A stretch of DNA of 64,000 nucleotides from Melanocharis versteri (Eukaryota > Chordata > Aves > Passeriformes > Melanocharitidae): assembly GCA_013397845.1 (NCBI GenBank), contig VZTG01010313.1, positions 62,001 through 126,000 on the forward strand, written 5' to 3'. The notes below the pieces were generated by a model that saw only the letters and a list, made by a program, of their open reading frames with translations, was not told where the DNA came from and made no database searches. Each line of letters begins with the position of its first letter. Position 1 is the stretch's first letter. Below, piece by piece: positions 62,621 through 64,000 of this stretch. The translations under genes were made by a program, and so were the position numbers.

Positions 62621-64000
62621 GAACATCTGGGGGTTGTTACAAAAATTCCCTTCCTTAACAATTGTATGTCAGTCTTTCTAGTGTGGAATTTAGTTAATCA
62701 TATGTGTTAGGTCATGTATACATTATGTACTGTAATGCAATGGAATTGTGGTATTTTACTGGATGCTGTGGTATTGTTCATGCTTCAGTAAAACAAACTA
62801 CAGCACTACCTGGCCCTAGAAGTAAACACCTTTGCTTCTTGGAAGCTTAGAGCTGTCTATGAAGGATAAAGGATATGCTTGGACAACTAGGATAACCACC
62901 AGCATCCCAGCCTCTCTGACGTGTCTTTGAAACCCTCTCAGTGTCATCTCGTATCATAGATAACTGGAAAGACTGGCTCCAGGGACAGCTGGATCAGTAG
63001 ACAAGCAGCAAGAATCCTGCAAAAATATGTCTGCTTTGCAAAGTTTTACTATGGTTGCTAATCAGCAGCATGGGTGTCAGTGATTAGTCAAATTGTGTTG
63101 TACCTGAAAGTATGAAGGGCAAAAGAAGCTGTGTAAAGCCACATTCATGGTGCCAGTGTTGGCTGGTACATGTGCATGAATAAATATTTACCCCTGCAAT
63201 TCTATACTTTGTGTCCTAACTTTTTTCCTCTGTTGACATGGGCCAGTTGTGTATTTTTATGACAGAGGTGAGGAGAATTGTGACACAGCTGCTGCGACCC
63301 CCCATATGTCTGAGCAGCACTGGAAATGGCAGATCCATGATTATCCAGGGCCAATCTGTATTGTTTATCCCTGTGTTGGGGTTATAGCTCAGTGTAAACA
63401 AAATAAAACACTTACTGGACCATTTGCACAGGTGAAGTTAAAGCCTGAGAAGTTTGCTTTAGGGGAGGAAAAAAACAGCCAGTTGTTTGGGAAACTGCTT
63501 CTTTCACTGGCCCCAGTGAAAGGACCTTGGGTAATTTTCCACTTATTTCACTTGTCCTTTGGAGGTGTAAGTTGCAACAGTTCTGTAGAAGCGTGGCTGA
63601 TGTGTATCTGGGTTGTTATGAACAGGGGTTGTACCTCTGATGCCAAGATAGATAGAAAAAAAAGCGTTCCTGATGTAGAGAAATAAGCAATACTGCTTAA
63701 CTAGTAAACTTCTGTGCAGGACTTCAGAGCTGAAGTGAGAGAACAAAACAGTGCCAGAACTTGATTTATATTTGCTAAAGGAGTAGCCTCAATCATATTG
63801 TTCCAGAATATCGCATGACCTCATGTTCACTGTATGTTCCAAGAAATGGCAGTATCTAAGGTCTGAAGTGGTTCTCCACGGGCTCTTCAACTGCTGTGGA
63901 GCTGGAAGTGATGCACAGTACTTCATGTTCCTGTAATGCCACGAGTTTAGCTCTGTAAAGGCTGATATTGTATTGCTGAAACACGCTGAGCATTTACAAA
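62621..64000. other. Unassigned region at the right edge
   Basis: Mixed-composition DNA. It holds a 145-codon plus-strand open frame at 63249-63686 with no recognisable motif, a shadow frame on the other strand, and no clear coding bias. If the island at 62.0-62.6 kb is a promoter, this would be its first intron. Nothing else can be supported. Confidence 0.5.

Noticed and set aside
62032..62661. A 209-codon minus-strand open frame
   Set aside because: It lies in a GC-rich island where stops are rare, has no domain or homology I recognise, and overlaps frames on the opposite strand.
63249..63686. A 145-codon plus-strand open frame near the right edge
   Set aside because: No recognisable motif, no splice context and no likeness to MTERF1, so it was left as unassigned.
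1..64000. CRISPR arrays, bacterial operons or phage-like blocks
   Set aside because: No regularly spaced repeats and no prokaryotic gene organisation. The sequence is vertebrate throughout.

Overview
This is vertebrate nuclear DNA, very probably from a songbird or other passerine. It is AT-rich, with short split exons joined by GT-AG introns. It carries several truncated CR1 LINE copies with the avian 3' end, and a tRNA-Ile-headed SINE with a CR1-like tail, an arrangement I associate with passerines. It contains no prokaryotic operons, no CRISPR array and no intact mobile element. The species call is inference.

The window is dominated by one gene on the minus strand: the 5' half of AKAP9 (A-kinase anchoring protein 9; AKAP450, CG-NAP, yotiao). 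Fourteen coding exons run from 29964 down to 244. Joined at GT-AG junctions they give 4311 nt, or 1437 codons, with one continuous reading frame and consistent phases at every junction. The first residues visible match codon 17 onward of the mammalian protein. The last exon ends inside the first PKA-RII-binding helix, so the gene continues past the left edge. The exon with the initiator Met was not found. The best place for it is a 115-base run of N at 54659-54773 inside a CpG island (about 54060-55150), which would make intron 1 about 25 kb.

Layout: 1-10.6 kb holds the dense block of exons, including one giant 2439-nt coiled-coil exon. From 10.6 to 30 kb the N-terminal exons are widely spaced. 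Intron 1 covers 30-54.6 kb and holds CR1 fragments and the SINE. The promoter island is at 54.06-55.15 kb. From 55.2 to 64 kb is intergenic DNA with two CR1 3' ends and a second GC-rich island at 62.03-62.62 kb, which looks like the 5' end of a divergent plus-strand gene. MTERF1 is the neighbour expected from mammalian synteny, but no MTERF1 coding sequence is visible.

I see no previously undescribed system. The points most worth checking are the alanine at the position of a known PKA site in the yotiao N terminus, the unsequenced exon 1 and promoter, one mammalian 18-codon exon I could not find, a roughly 130-base polypyrimidine tract just upstream of one splice acceptor, and the second island. 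Comparisons with human AKAP9 rest on memory, because no search could be run.
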